From Tyto alba (Eukaryota > Chordata > Aves > Strigiformes > Tytonidae), in assembly GCF_018691265.1 (NCBI RefSeq), contig NW_024881282.1, positions 49,855,122 through 49,919,121 of the forward strand: a stretch of 64,000 nt of DNA, written 5' to 3'. The notes below the pieces were generated by a model. It was not told the origin of the DNA. It was given only the letters and a program-made list of their open reading frames with translations, and made no database searches. The position numbers and the translations under genes are program-made. Shown here piece after piece: positions 41,149 to 53,535 of the stretch (its first letter is position 1; the number at the start of each line of letters is the position of its first letter).

Positions 41149-41262
41149 CATGTTCCACCCTGGGTAGAGGTAGTCTGTCCCAACAAATTCAAAATAGTGA
41201 GCGAAACCTTCTTTCAACCACACATCCTCCCACCAAACTGGAGTCACAAGGTCACCAAACCA
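41149..41262 (-). CDS. TRHDE: TRHDE internal exon: third zinc ligand exon
   Basis: This exon of 114 nt (38 codons, phase 0 at both ends) lies between the acceptor CTTTTTTTGCAG|TGG and the strong donor AACATG|GTAAGT. It encodes WFGDLVTPVWWEDVW to YLYPGWNM. Joined to the previous exon it continues HELCHQ into WFGDLVTP without a frame change. The Glu of WLKEGFAHYF lies exactly 18 residues after the second His of HELCH, as required for the third zinc ligand of the M1 family (HEXXH-X18-E). The sequence appears identical to the human protein as I remember it over this stretch. Both phases are 0, so skipping this exon would keep the reading frame but remove a zinc ligand. Confidence 0.97.
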
Positions 41263-44200
41263 CTGCAAAAAAAGTTCCAATAAACTGCCTTTAGGAAACC
41301 ATGTTTGTATACATCTCATCCATACAGAACACATTCTTCACAAGTTTTAATATAAACATATATATCGGCCACTGAAACTCCTTAACTGTTTTTTTCATCT
41401 ACTTACTGAGTTAAGCCTTCACAGGATGCACAAGTTACTGAACTGATTAGAAAAGAACAAGCAAGTGAAAAGAAGCACTGAGAAGAGTATTCACAGTGTT
41501 TACTTTAGCTATCTAAAGTAGATGTTCACCTAGGTTTAAGGGACTAACATACACAATAGATAGAAAAAGGCTTCTAACTCAAGTAATCTGATTCATTACC
41601 TGGAAGCTTCACTATGTATAGTGTGAATCCTGAAAAACTGGGAACATGATCTCCATACTCCAGACTTAAATTTCAGCATTTCATCCTCCATGATGTCTGC
41701 CCACTAAGATTTACAATACTACTGATGCTCTGTTCACTGAAGAGTTTCTTAAGAAAAGCAGTCCTACACAATCATGCCTTGTCTCTCTGTGAGTAGAACT
41801 CAGATGCCTAAGAGCAGGTAGATGATGTCACTTAAAGAACATCCTAGGGTATCTGAGATAACCACACAGGCGTAAGAAATTTCATACAGGTCTAACAAGA
41901 GATCTGCAGCCTTCCTGAACAGCAACCAGAGGCAAAAGGTGTCTAAAGTGGCATAGGCCACCTATGTTTATGCAAAGGAACACTACCTGAGCTGACTGCA
42001 TTTCCCCTTCCCCCCAGGTTGCTCTTGAATTTCCCCACTGACTTCAATCTAATTTAGAAAGAATGGCAGAGATCTCAAAGGTAATTAAAATCCTACAAAA
42101 GTACATGAAGATCAGTAGATAAAAAGAGGAGAAGGACCTAAACTGACAGCAAGACAAGAACATGGCCTTTAGATACTCTGCTCAGTAGCCATCAATAGCC
42201 ACAAACCTGTCACAGTACAGGACGTGGGTGTCAGAGGGATTTTAGACAGAGCTGCGATGATCATTGGAAGAGGAATAAGGACAAAAATTCCAAGGAATTC
42301 AGGCATCATCAATTGTTCTGCTGATGGATACCCTCTTTAAAATGATTGTAATGGCCCTGTGCAACCTGGATCATCATAACACCAGTGGTAGGAGCAGAGA
42401 CACATACACTATCATGAAAACATATTTCATACTCTCTGTAGCACCTTTTTTGCCAAACAAAACCCAAAACTTTGTTTCAATAAAATTCTCTGCCAGTTTT
42501 TTTCTTAATGTGATTAGAAATTAGATTAGTCCATAATCCACAGAGATAATTTTGAGCTTTCATGGAGTCTTAAACTCTGAAAATACACAGAAAGGAAGAA
42601 CCAAATAAGTATTCCAGAGGGAGAGACTCATGTCAGAGCAGAGGAGCTGCTCCAGACAATGTAATGAGAGTGGGGAATGAATGAAAGCAAAGTTACCCAG
42701 TAAACTGCTTGAAACTTATCTGAAAGCTTTGTTTGGGACCTGAATGAAAGGTCTCGCTTCCGTGCGTGTCTTTGTGGAGTGAGAATAGTGCCAAGGAACG
42801 ATCAATGCTGTGACGATGATCTGTAATGCAATGAACACAGGGGTTCCAAGGAACAGACTACAGAAACTGAGATTACCAGATTGCCACACAATGCTCCGTA
42901 AGTAGAATTTGAATGAAAAAATGGAGGAAAATGTGACAATGAATGGCACTGACAACCAACTTAACAATTTAGGGAGAAAAGCTGAGGTTGCCAGAAGTCA
43001 TATTAACACACTAAATGAAATTAAACTTAATAGACACTCAGTGATCACAAACTAGTTGAAGGCTATCAGTAACAGAGATAGATCCTCACCTTAAGAACAT
43101 TTAAATGAAAAGACAAAGAAACACTGGAAATGCATTCATATACATAATGTACTTTTCACAATTTGAAATGTTAGAGTAGCATACCACCAGAGGAGTATGA
43201 AAGCTATATTTATACTAGAATAGGTTGAGTATATGATTTCTAATGACAAATAGACTAAACACAACAGCACAGAGTTTAATTTTTGAATTACAAAAGGACT
43301 CTGAACAAATATGAAACCGTTAATGGTCATGGTATGTGTTGACTATTCAGAGAGAGATTTAAAAAAATAAAGGTTGTAAAGTTCATAATATGTCCTCCTG
43401 TAACTCCAAAGAATTAATAACATTAATTTATGATGTCACAAAAGATAATTTCTTATACTCCTTTGTGAGTTTTCCGGGTTTATTTATTAATAATACAATT
43501 TAAAATAGACATTTAATTATCCACCTAAAGGAAGAAGTATTTTACAGGCATTAAAACAGCATGTGATGCCAATATGAAAATGTAGGGAAATTTGCCTAAC
43601 TAGTCTTGAATAGTATCAGAGATAGTTATGAATGTCAAAGACAGAGCAGTCCCAGAGACTGAAACTAATGAAGCCAAATTTTCCAGCAGAAAGATGCTAT
43701 TATCTTCCTAGGTGTTATATGCCTGAAAGGAAAACATTAAGTATAGCACTTAATTTATTTAAGTAATTATTTATTTATTTGTGTAGTTGGCTATAGACAC
43801 TATTTGCCTGGAGTGAAGATCATTACTTCTTTTCAATTTGGAAAAGAAAAATTAATTGAAATGTATTGATTGCATAAATGTCTTGTCTCCCTCAGGTATT
43901 ACGTTCAGACTGACATGCAGAAGGCACTTATTTTACAGACACGTTGAAAGGACACTCTTTCCTATATGCTTTCTTTAGAGATTATTAAAAAAACATTGAT
44001 TTAGAATTTTTTTATTTTCCTCTGCTTTCATGCCTCTTTAACTCAATCTGTCACACCAATTTTTGTGCTCAGGTGGGAAAACCATCACAAAACATCATGG
44101 TGCATAAATTCAAATTTCTCCTTCTTCAAAGGCTGTGGGTGGAACTGATCTGTGATACGCAAATAAAACCGATTACTACCTTAATAGAATTATTTTAATA

Positions 44201-47131
44201 AATTATGGTAATTATTTCAAGCTATCAACTTAAGGTCTTAGAAGTATGTATGTTTTGACCAATACCTCATTTGTGTTTTGGGGCATGGAGAACTTTTATG
44301 CTGAAACACTCCTTACAATTATTATTTTTTTTAACTAAATACATAAAATGTTCTAAAAAAACACTCAAGCTGAAATATTAAACACTAGCAACCTACAAAA
44401 TGACTAAACTAAAGCCACCTATGTAACTTTAATGTTACCTCCTAAAACATGTACCTAAAATAAATATCTGGTCAAGCATTAAAGTCACTTGTGAAGAAAG
44501 CAGGTGTAAAAGTCTTTCTTACACACTTTTTACCTGTCTTCTGACAACCACAGATTTTCTTTGTCCTGCAGGGCTGTCTCTCATTTTCTACTTGTCCTGA
44601 ACACTGTGCTTAAGTGTTAATACCCAGCAGATCCGTGAACTCTGATTTTAAACAGTCATAACTAAAGGTAACAATCCCAATTTTTAATATTTATTTGATA
44701 TTTCTAATCTTGGGAACAACATTAGCAAAGCAATTTCTGTGTTACTCTAAGTAACAAGGGTCTCATACAGATCAGTTTGATAAACGCTCAGTTATGTTCT
44801 GTAAATCTTAAAGTCATGGGATTAAATTCAGAGGAAATAGGGCAATGATACAATTCTTCAGACAAAGCAAAAATGTATTTTAGGAAATCATATGTTAGGA
44901 GAGTACCTTCTCCTCTTACCTTAATTTTTTTTTAAAAAAATCAATAAATAAAAAATAAAACCAGAGATGTGGATTCTAGTTTCGGCTGTGACAGAAGTGG
45001 TTTTGGTTAATCTCTGTTATTCTATGTGTAAAAATGAGTCAATGGGGGATCTATCCATGTGCCACTTCAGATTAGCAGGCGAGATGATCCACAGCAAGAA
45101 AGGATGAAAAATGCAATGAATAATTAACAGTTAAATAGCAGAGGCAAGAGATCCTGGACCCAACCCAGTCTCAGTTTAATACATTTTCACCTAAGCTAGT
45201 ACTGTTTACAATTCCTGCTTTATGTTATCCACAGCTAAAGTTTCCTTGAGGGGCTTCTGAATGTGGTAAAACAAAAGAAGAAAAAAACTGGCCAAATAAA
45301 GACAATACAGTGATGGAGGTGCTAGACACTGTTTTGTGGCTTGTATTTTTGGAGGGTTTCTCCCTTAAACTTTATTTGCAGATAAACAATCCATATTTTC
45401 TGTGACTCAATTTTGTATCTAAAAAGTAGAAATAGTATTTCTTCCACCTGAATATTTTCTACTTTGTCTAGTTATCCAGTGAGGCAGCTGAGCAAGGACC
45501 TGATCTGCATGGTACTAAAACAAAAACAGCAGCAACACGAATGGAGGAACATACTTTTAATTAAGTGAGCAGCACTGGAAGTAAAATCAACACAGACACC
45601 AAGTAAACCTTTACATTCACAGCTTTAAGGTCACTTAAAGGCACTCTATGACCACACAGCTACCCTAAAATAAACTCAAATAGAGTTTTCACCCACTTCA
45701 TGATCCTCTGATATTCCCATAACAACGTAAAAAGGCTTTGGTTTCAATGAGAATCAAATAAACAAACTTCGCAAGTTACTGATGTGATAATTGCCCACAT
45801 ATGAAGTATAAATTGCTTTGGAAGCAGAGGAAATTAATAAAGTGGTGCAAAGAATAACTGGAAGTAATGGAATAACTTCAGAAAAAGCAGGCTTAAGCTG
45901 AATGCTAGGAAAAAGTTATTGACCATCAGATTTAATCAAAAGGTTTTAAGGGAAGCAGCATAACCCTGTAATCAGGAGCACTGAACCCAGCACTAGAAAA
46001 CACACCACACGAGAATCTAATACTAACAGGAGCCAGGATTTGATGACCTAATGTGTGTTTTCCACACCTGATTCCTAAGGCACTGTAATTTTTCTAGCTG
46101 AACAGTATGCTACTCTATTGTACTGCACAATAAAGAGCATATAACAAAATCAGATGATTGTATTGAGAACAAACCAACAGTAACTTTCAATAAAAATTTC
46201 GTGTTGTAGTTGAGAACTTCATATTCTTCAGCAGATTTAATGTGAAACATGAATATGAACCAAACATTATTATTTCCAGGTTCATCTACCAGAACTTCAT
46301 TACAAAGGCTCCCTTTTATATGGTATTTTTTATTTGCAGAAAGTGTTAAGAATTTGTATTGCTTTATAAAGAATAGTGTGTAAAGTCACAGATGTAAGCC
46401 ATGCTGATTACACAGTAGGATTTCATTCATTTTAACCTGAAGGCTATGATTATGCCTCTTGTGAGTGCAAGAAAGGGTTTCCTGCCCCTGTAGCAAATTC
46501 CTTCAATAATTTTTGCATTCAACTCAATTTTACTGAACACTTGTAATATGTTTAGTTTGAGATAAGAAGATGGAAGAAATGTAAAATAAATTGTAATATG
46601 TGTTTCTTACAAAGTTTTCTTATTGATACAAAAGTTTGTGTACACATGAAGACTCAATTATCCACCGATAGTGAACAGAGGGTCAATAACAAATTAAAAT
46701 AAAAAGAAAATGGAAGTATGGGTATATGTGACGGAAGAAGATGATGACTAACAAATTGATTTCAGCCAAAATGATTTTTGACGTGAACATGAAACCCAGC
46801 ATGAATCTGCTACAGTTCTGCAATAAATCATTTTCTACAGTTATCAACGTGTTTACACACCAACAGCACACTCACACACAAACATACAGAATATAATCAT
46901 ACAGAAAATAGGGAAGTTGTTCATTGCTACTAATTTTCTCTTCTATCTACCTTTTGAGTCTTCCCAGTTTCTGAATTGTAGTGATATGCCTTACAGATCT
47001 CCATATTACTTGGACTTCAGTTACAATAAAAGTTGCAACTGTCTATGTGAACAACACGAATTAATTTTCAGTTTTGAAAAGGAATGCATGTTTTATGACA
47101 TTAGTATCAAATATCTGAACACCTTTAATAC
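41263..47131 (-). other. TRHDE: TRHDE intron, 5.9 kb, phase 0
   Basis: This is the complete intron separating HELCHQ from WFGDLV, from donor CAG|GTATTA to acceptor TTTTTTTGCAG. It holds a weak antisense MIR-like relic at about 44965-45058 and a short TTTA-rich patch near 43750-43785. A slightly less AT-rich stretch at 41850-42980 has no identifiable element or reading frame. I see no additional exon. Confidence 0.85.
44965..45058 (-). mobile_element. Possible antisense MIR-like relic
   Basis: The plus strand GGATTCTAGTTTCGGCTGTG, then TTTTGGTTAATCTCTGTTAT, then TGTGTAAAAATGAGTCAATG and GGGGAT resemble reverse-complement MIR (GGTTCTAGTCCTGGCTCTGC, GGGCAAGTCACTTAACCTCT, CATCTGTAAAATGGGGAT). 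Similarity is weak, so this is tentative. Confidence 0.4.
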
Positions 47132-47286
47132 CTGATGACATAGCTCATGTACAATGACCATGGTGACATCCAGTAGGTATGATATAGAAGAAATGCTTGG
47201 ATCTAGCAGTATCCTTTGCTCCACAAAAACACTCAGTCCCCAGTTCTCCATAGCAGCATATGGATGCTTAGGCACAGCTAACAGAT
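47132..47286 (-). CDS. TRHDE: TRHDE internal exon: AAMEN and HELCH zinc-motif exon
   Basis: This 155-nt exon opens after the acceptor TTTCTATTTCTAG and ends at the donor CATCAG|GTATTA. It begins in phase 1: the first two bases complete an Asp codon begun in the previous exon. It then gives 51 codons starting LLAVPKHPYA and ending VIVHELCHQ. The exopeptidase motif AAMEN (the family GAMEN motif, which binds the substrate N-terminus) is at codons 10-14. The HEXXH motif HELCH, with two zinc-binding His and the general-base Glu, is at codons 46-50. TRHDE is a type II membrane ectoenzyme of peptidase family M1 that removes pyroglutamate from TRH outside the cell. The near-identity to mammalian TRHDE (for example WGLSVFVEQRILLDPS and SSISYLLDVTMV) separates it from the related ANPEP, ENPEP and LNPEP. 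The mammalian motif as I recall it is HEICH, so Leu here is a conservative change. The donor is the weakest of the four. Confidence 0.97.
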
Positions 47287-48073
47287 CTAGAAATAGAAAA
47301 AATATGTGTTAACTCCTTGTGGGAGCTTCTAGGCTGAACACCTTTTGTAAGTAAGGCCACAAATGATCACTAAAAGCATTTTAAATAACATACGTGTAAA
47401 AAACAGAATTCCAGCTCTCTAGTAATGTTATTTAGGAAACATTAATAAAATATTCCCTTTTTATCTTATGCCACTATCTGTTCACACATAATCATCACGT
47501 TATTGCTGTAACACAGTACTTAGTATTTCTAATTGAAGCTTCCTATACAGAATACACCTGATTTATAGTACCTTGTTGATCTACTTCTGGGTTTGATACT
47601 GCTTCTCACGTTCACTGTACCATATCAATGTAGTAAAACAGTCTTTTACCACAAGTATTTTTGATCTTTTCATTAAAGTGACTCCTTTATGAACTCCTTG
47701 CACATTAAACTGTATGTAAGGACTAACATTAAGGGGAGCACTGAATAAATACTGTTTCATAACAACCAGAAAGAAGACAAACTGTTCAGAAGCACCAGTT
47801 CTTACAAAACAAGGCATCTTTCAGCATGCACTATTGCTAGCATGCATCCTCTGAGAACAGGACTCCTGACAGTCACCTCTCAGCCCTGCAGGCTGGAACA
47901 ATGGTGCCATACAGAACTTCAGGAGTATTACATGAGTTTTGTATTCAGTATGTGACAAAATATTAAGAAGATGGGAAGATCCTTCATCAGATAAAAAAAA
48001 AAAAAGAAGTGAGGAATTTCTCTCAGTACCATGAGGTTGAACAAGACAATATTACATCTATTCATGTGTTAGA

Positions 48074-49005
48074 ATTTTTTTTTTTTTTACTTTTAGAGCA
48101 GTTTGGGTTGAAAGGGACATTAAAGATCATCTAGTTCCAACCCCCTGCCATGGGCAGGGACACCTTCCACCAGACCAGGTTGCTTGAAGCCCTGTCCAGC
48201 CTGGCCTTGAACACTCCCAGGGAGGGGACAACCACAACCTCTCCAGGCAACCTGTGCCAGTGCCTCAACACCCTCATAGTAAAGAATTTCTTCCTTAGAT
48301 CTAGTCTAAGTTTACCCTCCTTCAGTTTAAAGCTGTTACCCATTGTCCTATCACTACACTCCCTGATAAAGAGTCCCTCCCCAGCTTTCCTGTAGCCCCC
48401 TTTAAGTACTGGCAGGCCGCTATAAGGTCTCCCCAGAGCCTTCTCTTCTCCAGGCTGAACAACCCCAACTCTCTCAGCCTGTCCTCATAAGGGAGGTGCT
48501 CCAGCACCCTGAGCATCTTCACGGCATCCTCTGGACCCATTCCAACAGGTTCCTGTCCTTCTTATGTTGGGGGTCCCAGAGCTGGACACAGCATTCCAGG
48601 TGGGGTCTCGTGAGAATGAAGTAAAGGGGGAGAATCACCTCACTCAACCTACTGGCCACACTTCTCTTGATGCAGCCCAGGATACGACTGGCTTTCTGGG
48701 CTGCAAACACACATTGCTGGCCCATGGTCAGTTTTCCATTCTCCAGTACCCCCAAGTCCTTTTCCACAGGGCTGCTTTCAATCCACTCATTGCCCAGGCT
48801 GTAGCTGTGCATGGGATTGCCCTGACCCATGTGCAGGACTTTGCACTTGGCCTTGTTGAACTTCATGAGGTTTGCACAGGCCCACCTCTCAAGGTCCCAC
48901 TGAATGGCATCCCTTCTTTTCAGCATGTCAACCGCACCACACAGCTTGGTGTCATCAGCAAACTTGCTGAGGGTGTACTCAGTCCCACCGCAATCTCACT
49001 GCAGA
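48074..49005 (-). mobile_element. CR1 LINE fragment, 5'-truncated, minus strand
   Basis: The reverse strand carries the C-terminal part of the CR1 ORF2 reverse transcriptase followed by the CR1 3' end. Recognisable in order are [12 protein letters not shown] (RT motif C, FADD; near 48940-48985), a [12 protein letters not shown] segment, [42 protein letters not shown] (near 48550), then in shifted frames [16 protein letters not shown] and FFTMRVLRHWHRLPGEVV. The element ends with the CR1 signature CTGCCCATGGCAGGGGGTTG (about 48145-48164) and CCCTTTCAACCCAAACTGCT. The reading frame breaks near 48530 and again near 48330, so it is dead. The 5' truncation near 49005 is typical of CR1. The tail is A-rich (a T12 run on the plus strand near 48075-48086) rather than a clear ATTCTRTG repeat. 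It lies in the same orientation as TRHDE, within an intron. Confidence 0.95.
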
Positions 49006-49965
49006 TGATTGAGAAGGAACTAAAATTGACTATCAGTCTGGAACAGTAAATTGACATAAGGAATAAAACAATACACAATGCTGCTTCATGGTGAAAACAT
49101 CTGAAAGAGCCCAGAACTAACTTGTACATCTGCAAGAAGCCCAGTGCAACCTGTGTACAAAGCAGCCAGAATTTTGGAAGATACAGTCACATCAGCATGG
49201 TGCTCCCTCCGGTCAAACTAATTAGCATGGCTTCTTAATTAATTAGCCTGGTTGACACATTCCTCTCATTTGGCTGTATTACTGCTGGTTCTAAAGCTAG
49301 TTCATTTGCAACTAACATAAGTATATCTAGGTGGTACCTCTCTGGGTGGCATGAAAGGTCTCTGGGTTGACTTCCTAACCTGAAAAAGAAAAATTCCAAC
49401 CTGCTTATTCTAAATAATACTCTAAGTTATATCACAGAACCAACACATCTCCTAAATTTGTCTATTCTGTCTTGCTGATACATGTGGTGAAATTGGCTTG
49501 GAGAACAACCTGACAGCAGGAGCTCTACTTCTGGTTTCACAGGAAGTTGCCACTGAAATATCAGGAGTGGAGAACTTGGATATATTTCAGCACTCCAAAA
49601 AACGGCCTGCTGCAAGAAGCATAAAAATACCAGCCTTCTAGTGGAAGCACAGACAGAGTCTAGCAGCTACTTCCAAATACAAGCAAACCGAAAACATCCA
49701 AATTGCAAACAGAGACATACTACAAATGGTAAGGAATAAATGTTTTCTATAAAGGCAGACACTAAAACACAAGCCTAATTAAATAAAGCAAAAATCCAAA
49801 ACATGGTGTTCACGATTAGACATATAAGTTCAAAATTATATGCTTTGCCTTTCTTCTTCAGTTGAAGATCAAACTGTACTAATTTTCTAGAATAACTACA
49901 ATTTGTCATAAATGACATGCAAAATTAAAAACTCCTGTCTGTTGTACAAAGAAGGGATAAGGATT

Positions 49966-49982
49966 AAAAAAAAAAAAAAAAA
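49966..49982 (+). repeat. A17 homopolymer
   Basis: A plain A run in the upstream TRHDE intron. Confidence 0.85.
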
Positions 49983-52537
49983 GGACACAAAGGCTACTAG
50001 GTGAAATCACTGAAGTTAATGGCAAATCTTCATTAACTTTAAACAGGGATCTCTCCCATTCTCAATTCTGTAAGGAAAGCCGCAACTTCTCCTGCAGTGA
50101 TTCAACTTTCCTCCAAAAGGCATCTTCAGAAGAAGAATAGAGAGACTCTGTTATTTTTTACACCTATTAAGTTTTCAGCAATTTCTCTCAAATAAGCAAA
50201 GCAATACTAAAACAGAACTAGTATAAAAGTAAAACCAGTTCCCTACTTGTAACTGATCTCTTTGTTTCCTTTCTCTCATTTGGGCTCACTTGGAGGTTTT
50301 GGTCTTTCTTGCCAGTCATAATGGACAGATTTTGTCAGTGTCAGTCAGTAATAAACTGGAATAACTCTGGAACTGAAAAACTTGGGTGAGGTCTCATACT
50401 AAACACCTTTACAGGTTAATTATAGACTGCCTTTCACTTCCTGTGCCATTGGTATTGGTCTGCTGGTTTAGACCTATACTTTATAGCACTGACTTACCAA
50501 TAAAACCTTCCTATCTGATGGACGGCTAACTGCCTTGCAGGTAGACAACCACAGAGGGATATTCTAAATCACTTTTATCCAACACAGCCCCGCTGCTCTG
50601 CAAGCCTGGAAACTCCTCTCATGCATCAGCTAATGCTTAAAGGGCTTTTCTGAATAGACAAAACATAATAGATAACCCTGTTGGTTTCCAGAATCCTAAT
50701 CATTGCAGGTGACATGAACATACTGATAATGCTGAATGAACTAAGAAGTGTACTACAACATATGAACACACTCCTACCATTTTCTAGTGCCAGGTCTGAT
50801 GTACTGAACTTTAATAACAGTGGCTTTCTTAATCTCCAGTGACTGACAGAAGGGACTCTGAACATACTCATTATTACAAAATGAGAAAATCTTTTATTCT
50901 CATGGTCCATGTCTAAACTCTGAATATGCAAGACTTGGTGTTAATTTAGAAATTAAATTCTTCAGTGGTTAATTACTCCACAAATTTCTACTACCTTTAA
51001 ATAAAATTCCAAACATGCCTAGTTTTGTAGTAAAAGACACAATAAGATTTATCTTTCTCTGGGGAGTCATAAACATTTGACTTCAGAGGAACAATGTTTG
51101 ATGTTCAAATATCAACATGAGAATTTGTATTTCCCTCTGTTTATCACATCATTAAAGCACCGAGGAAGGTATTCTGTGCTCCTGGAGGTGACATCTGTTA
51201 AGGTTTTAGTGTAAATTTTAAGGAGCAAGGTACAAAAGGAGGGATGATGATGCACGTTTTGATAGAAATATCATTCACACATATTACTGCTCCGAAGTGT
51301 TCTGCACTAACTGCAAAATGTGAACTACTGAATATATAACAGTTTGTGTGCATGCTGCATCCAGTTACTCTGCACACTATTTAATTAAATTCTTTGTAAA
51401 GTACTTGTGAATGTTTGATTATGTGGATATTGCTGGGGAAATAGAAATGCGTGTTATTGCTTGCAGAGAATAATATCCTCATACATCATAAAACTGTTAC
51501 TTGAGATTTCCTGATACAGCAGTGCAGAGAGTCCTGTGTACTGCTGGAATAATAGAGGGTTTCCACCTCTTGGCCTTCACAGAGACTAAATTCATGACCA
51601 AGAAATAAAAACTATACAGCTAAAATAAAATCACCAGAAAAGCCATCAGGACAAAAACGTGTTGGAACTTCATACTAACGTACTATACTGGTACAGTTAT
51701 TTGAATACAAGGACAGTATTTGGATGGTTTTTAAATCTATTTCTGTAGGAACCTCATGAAAAACATTTTAAGTTACAAAAACTGTATATAGCTCAATAGC
51801 TTCTTTTATTTCCAAACGTTTAATTAAGGCATCATAATTATGTGAGCTTACATCAAAATATAATTGTCTGACATTATTAGCAGGTATCATCATAGTGCAA
51901 AATAGAAATTAGCAATTTAACACCTAAGTTGGTCACAAAGCAAATCAACATTAGATATTTTTTTTAACTTTATCTATGAACTTAATATCTGTGCAATCTG
52001 AACAAATGATACTGCTTTTCCTTTTCCCCCATTCAGTTATAGTATTTTCTAGGCACCCTCAAAAACCATTAAATTCCCCAAACCACACAACTGGGAACAT
52101 CATTCTTGCTTTAAATGAGAGCACAGTTAGAACTTAATAGGATTAAATGTGAAACAAGATCCAACTCTCTCATGCAGAGTACCCTGAATTTGGGGGTCCT
52201 TCCCACCTCCTTTATCATTATAGTTTTTTACAAACATCAAATGATCTTTTCCACCACTTTGATTCCACTATGTTTAACCACCTCAATTTGAAATCTGTTG
52301 GGAATACAGGCATAACAGATACACATTCTTACTATACCTATAAATATGAGTGTGCGTATAAACACTGACAGACAGACATCCACACACATGAACACATTTA
52401 CTAATACTATGTACTGCAATTTTATTTGGTTTCAACCATTGTTGGTTGAAATGTAATTGAGCTAGATCCTGCAGAACATAAGACAGTATTAAATGTCTAA
52501 TACTCAAGGTGGAAGATAAAAAGCTCCTAGTAGTGGG

Positions 52538-52564
52538 AAAAAAAAAAAAAAAAAAAAAAAAAAA
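52538..52564 (+). repeat. A27 homopolymer
   Basis: An uninterrupted A run. On the TRHDE strand it is poly-T. No identifiable SINE or processed pseudogene body abuts it. Confidence 0.85.
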
Positions 52565-53523
52565 GAATAACTGTCAATAATTCCCACAAATTTTCTCTTA
52601 ACATACATGATAAGTCTCCCAAATAAATCCAAGAGACCTGAAACACTGCAACTTGCAAATGAGAACATACAATGAGAAACAACAATTTTCTGTCAGGCAT
52701 CTTTACACATGTATTTTCCTTAATAAAACCAGGAGGCACACAGAGACAAAATGTCCACTCCACGAACTCCATGTTTTTCCCTTATAATCCCTATTTTTAT
52801 TACAAAAATGGCACTATAAAAATATTTTGTATTTACCAACATGCCTCTCACAATGTTATTTTCATTCATTTATTAAGAGAGGCTTTCTTCAAGACTTCAG
52901 GTGTAGATTTCTTGCTACCAGGTATTTCACTTTTTTGACAACAATTTCAAAAAATTAAGAGAAAGCATGGACTAATATCAGTTTATTTTACTCTTGACAA
53001 ATGAAAACCCAAAGTATGGTTTTGCCCTTTCCTAATGCTTCATAATACAATGAATAGCTGTATTAAATCTTTCTAAGGCTTGTGTAATTTCCTAAATGAA
53101 TGCTGTTGTTCAAAAAAAAGAACTATTTATTAAAAGGGTTTATATTTCTGTCATTTGTATTCCTTAATCAAAGCCATTTCTTTTACTAAGAATAAGTGGA
53201 AGATTTTTTTCTGTAATGGAATACCATTTAGTGATTTATGAAGATTTTAAAGAACAAGCCAACTACAAAAAGTGACAACTCTGGTTAAAATCATTAAGTC
53301 AGACAGTAGTTACTGGAAGAAACATCCAAATTTGCTGCCAATCAGGCCTAAACCACAACATCTACTGATAAAGAACTACTGATAACAGTATTTATAATAA
53401 TTATCTAAATTGGCTACTGAAAAACTTTCTTTTCTGCACTGTTTGCTCAGTATATGACAGAGGAGTTTGTGCTGGAAAACCAAGTTTTCCTTGCATATAC
53501 TTTCATCCATTTAAGAAGTTATT

Positions 53524-53535
53524 GGGGGGGGGGGG
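53524..53535 (+). repeat. G12 homopolymer
   Basis: Twelve consecutive G followed by AAGGAAGAAAC. This is unusual in such AT-rich sequence and could be a sequencing-difficult site. Confidence 0.85.

Noticed and set aside
48564..49049. 161-codon plus-strand open frame
   Set aside because: It is the antisense shadow of the CR1 reverse transcriptase coding strand.
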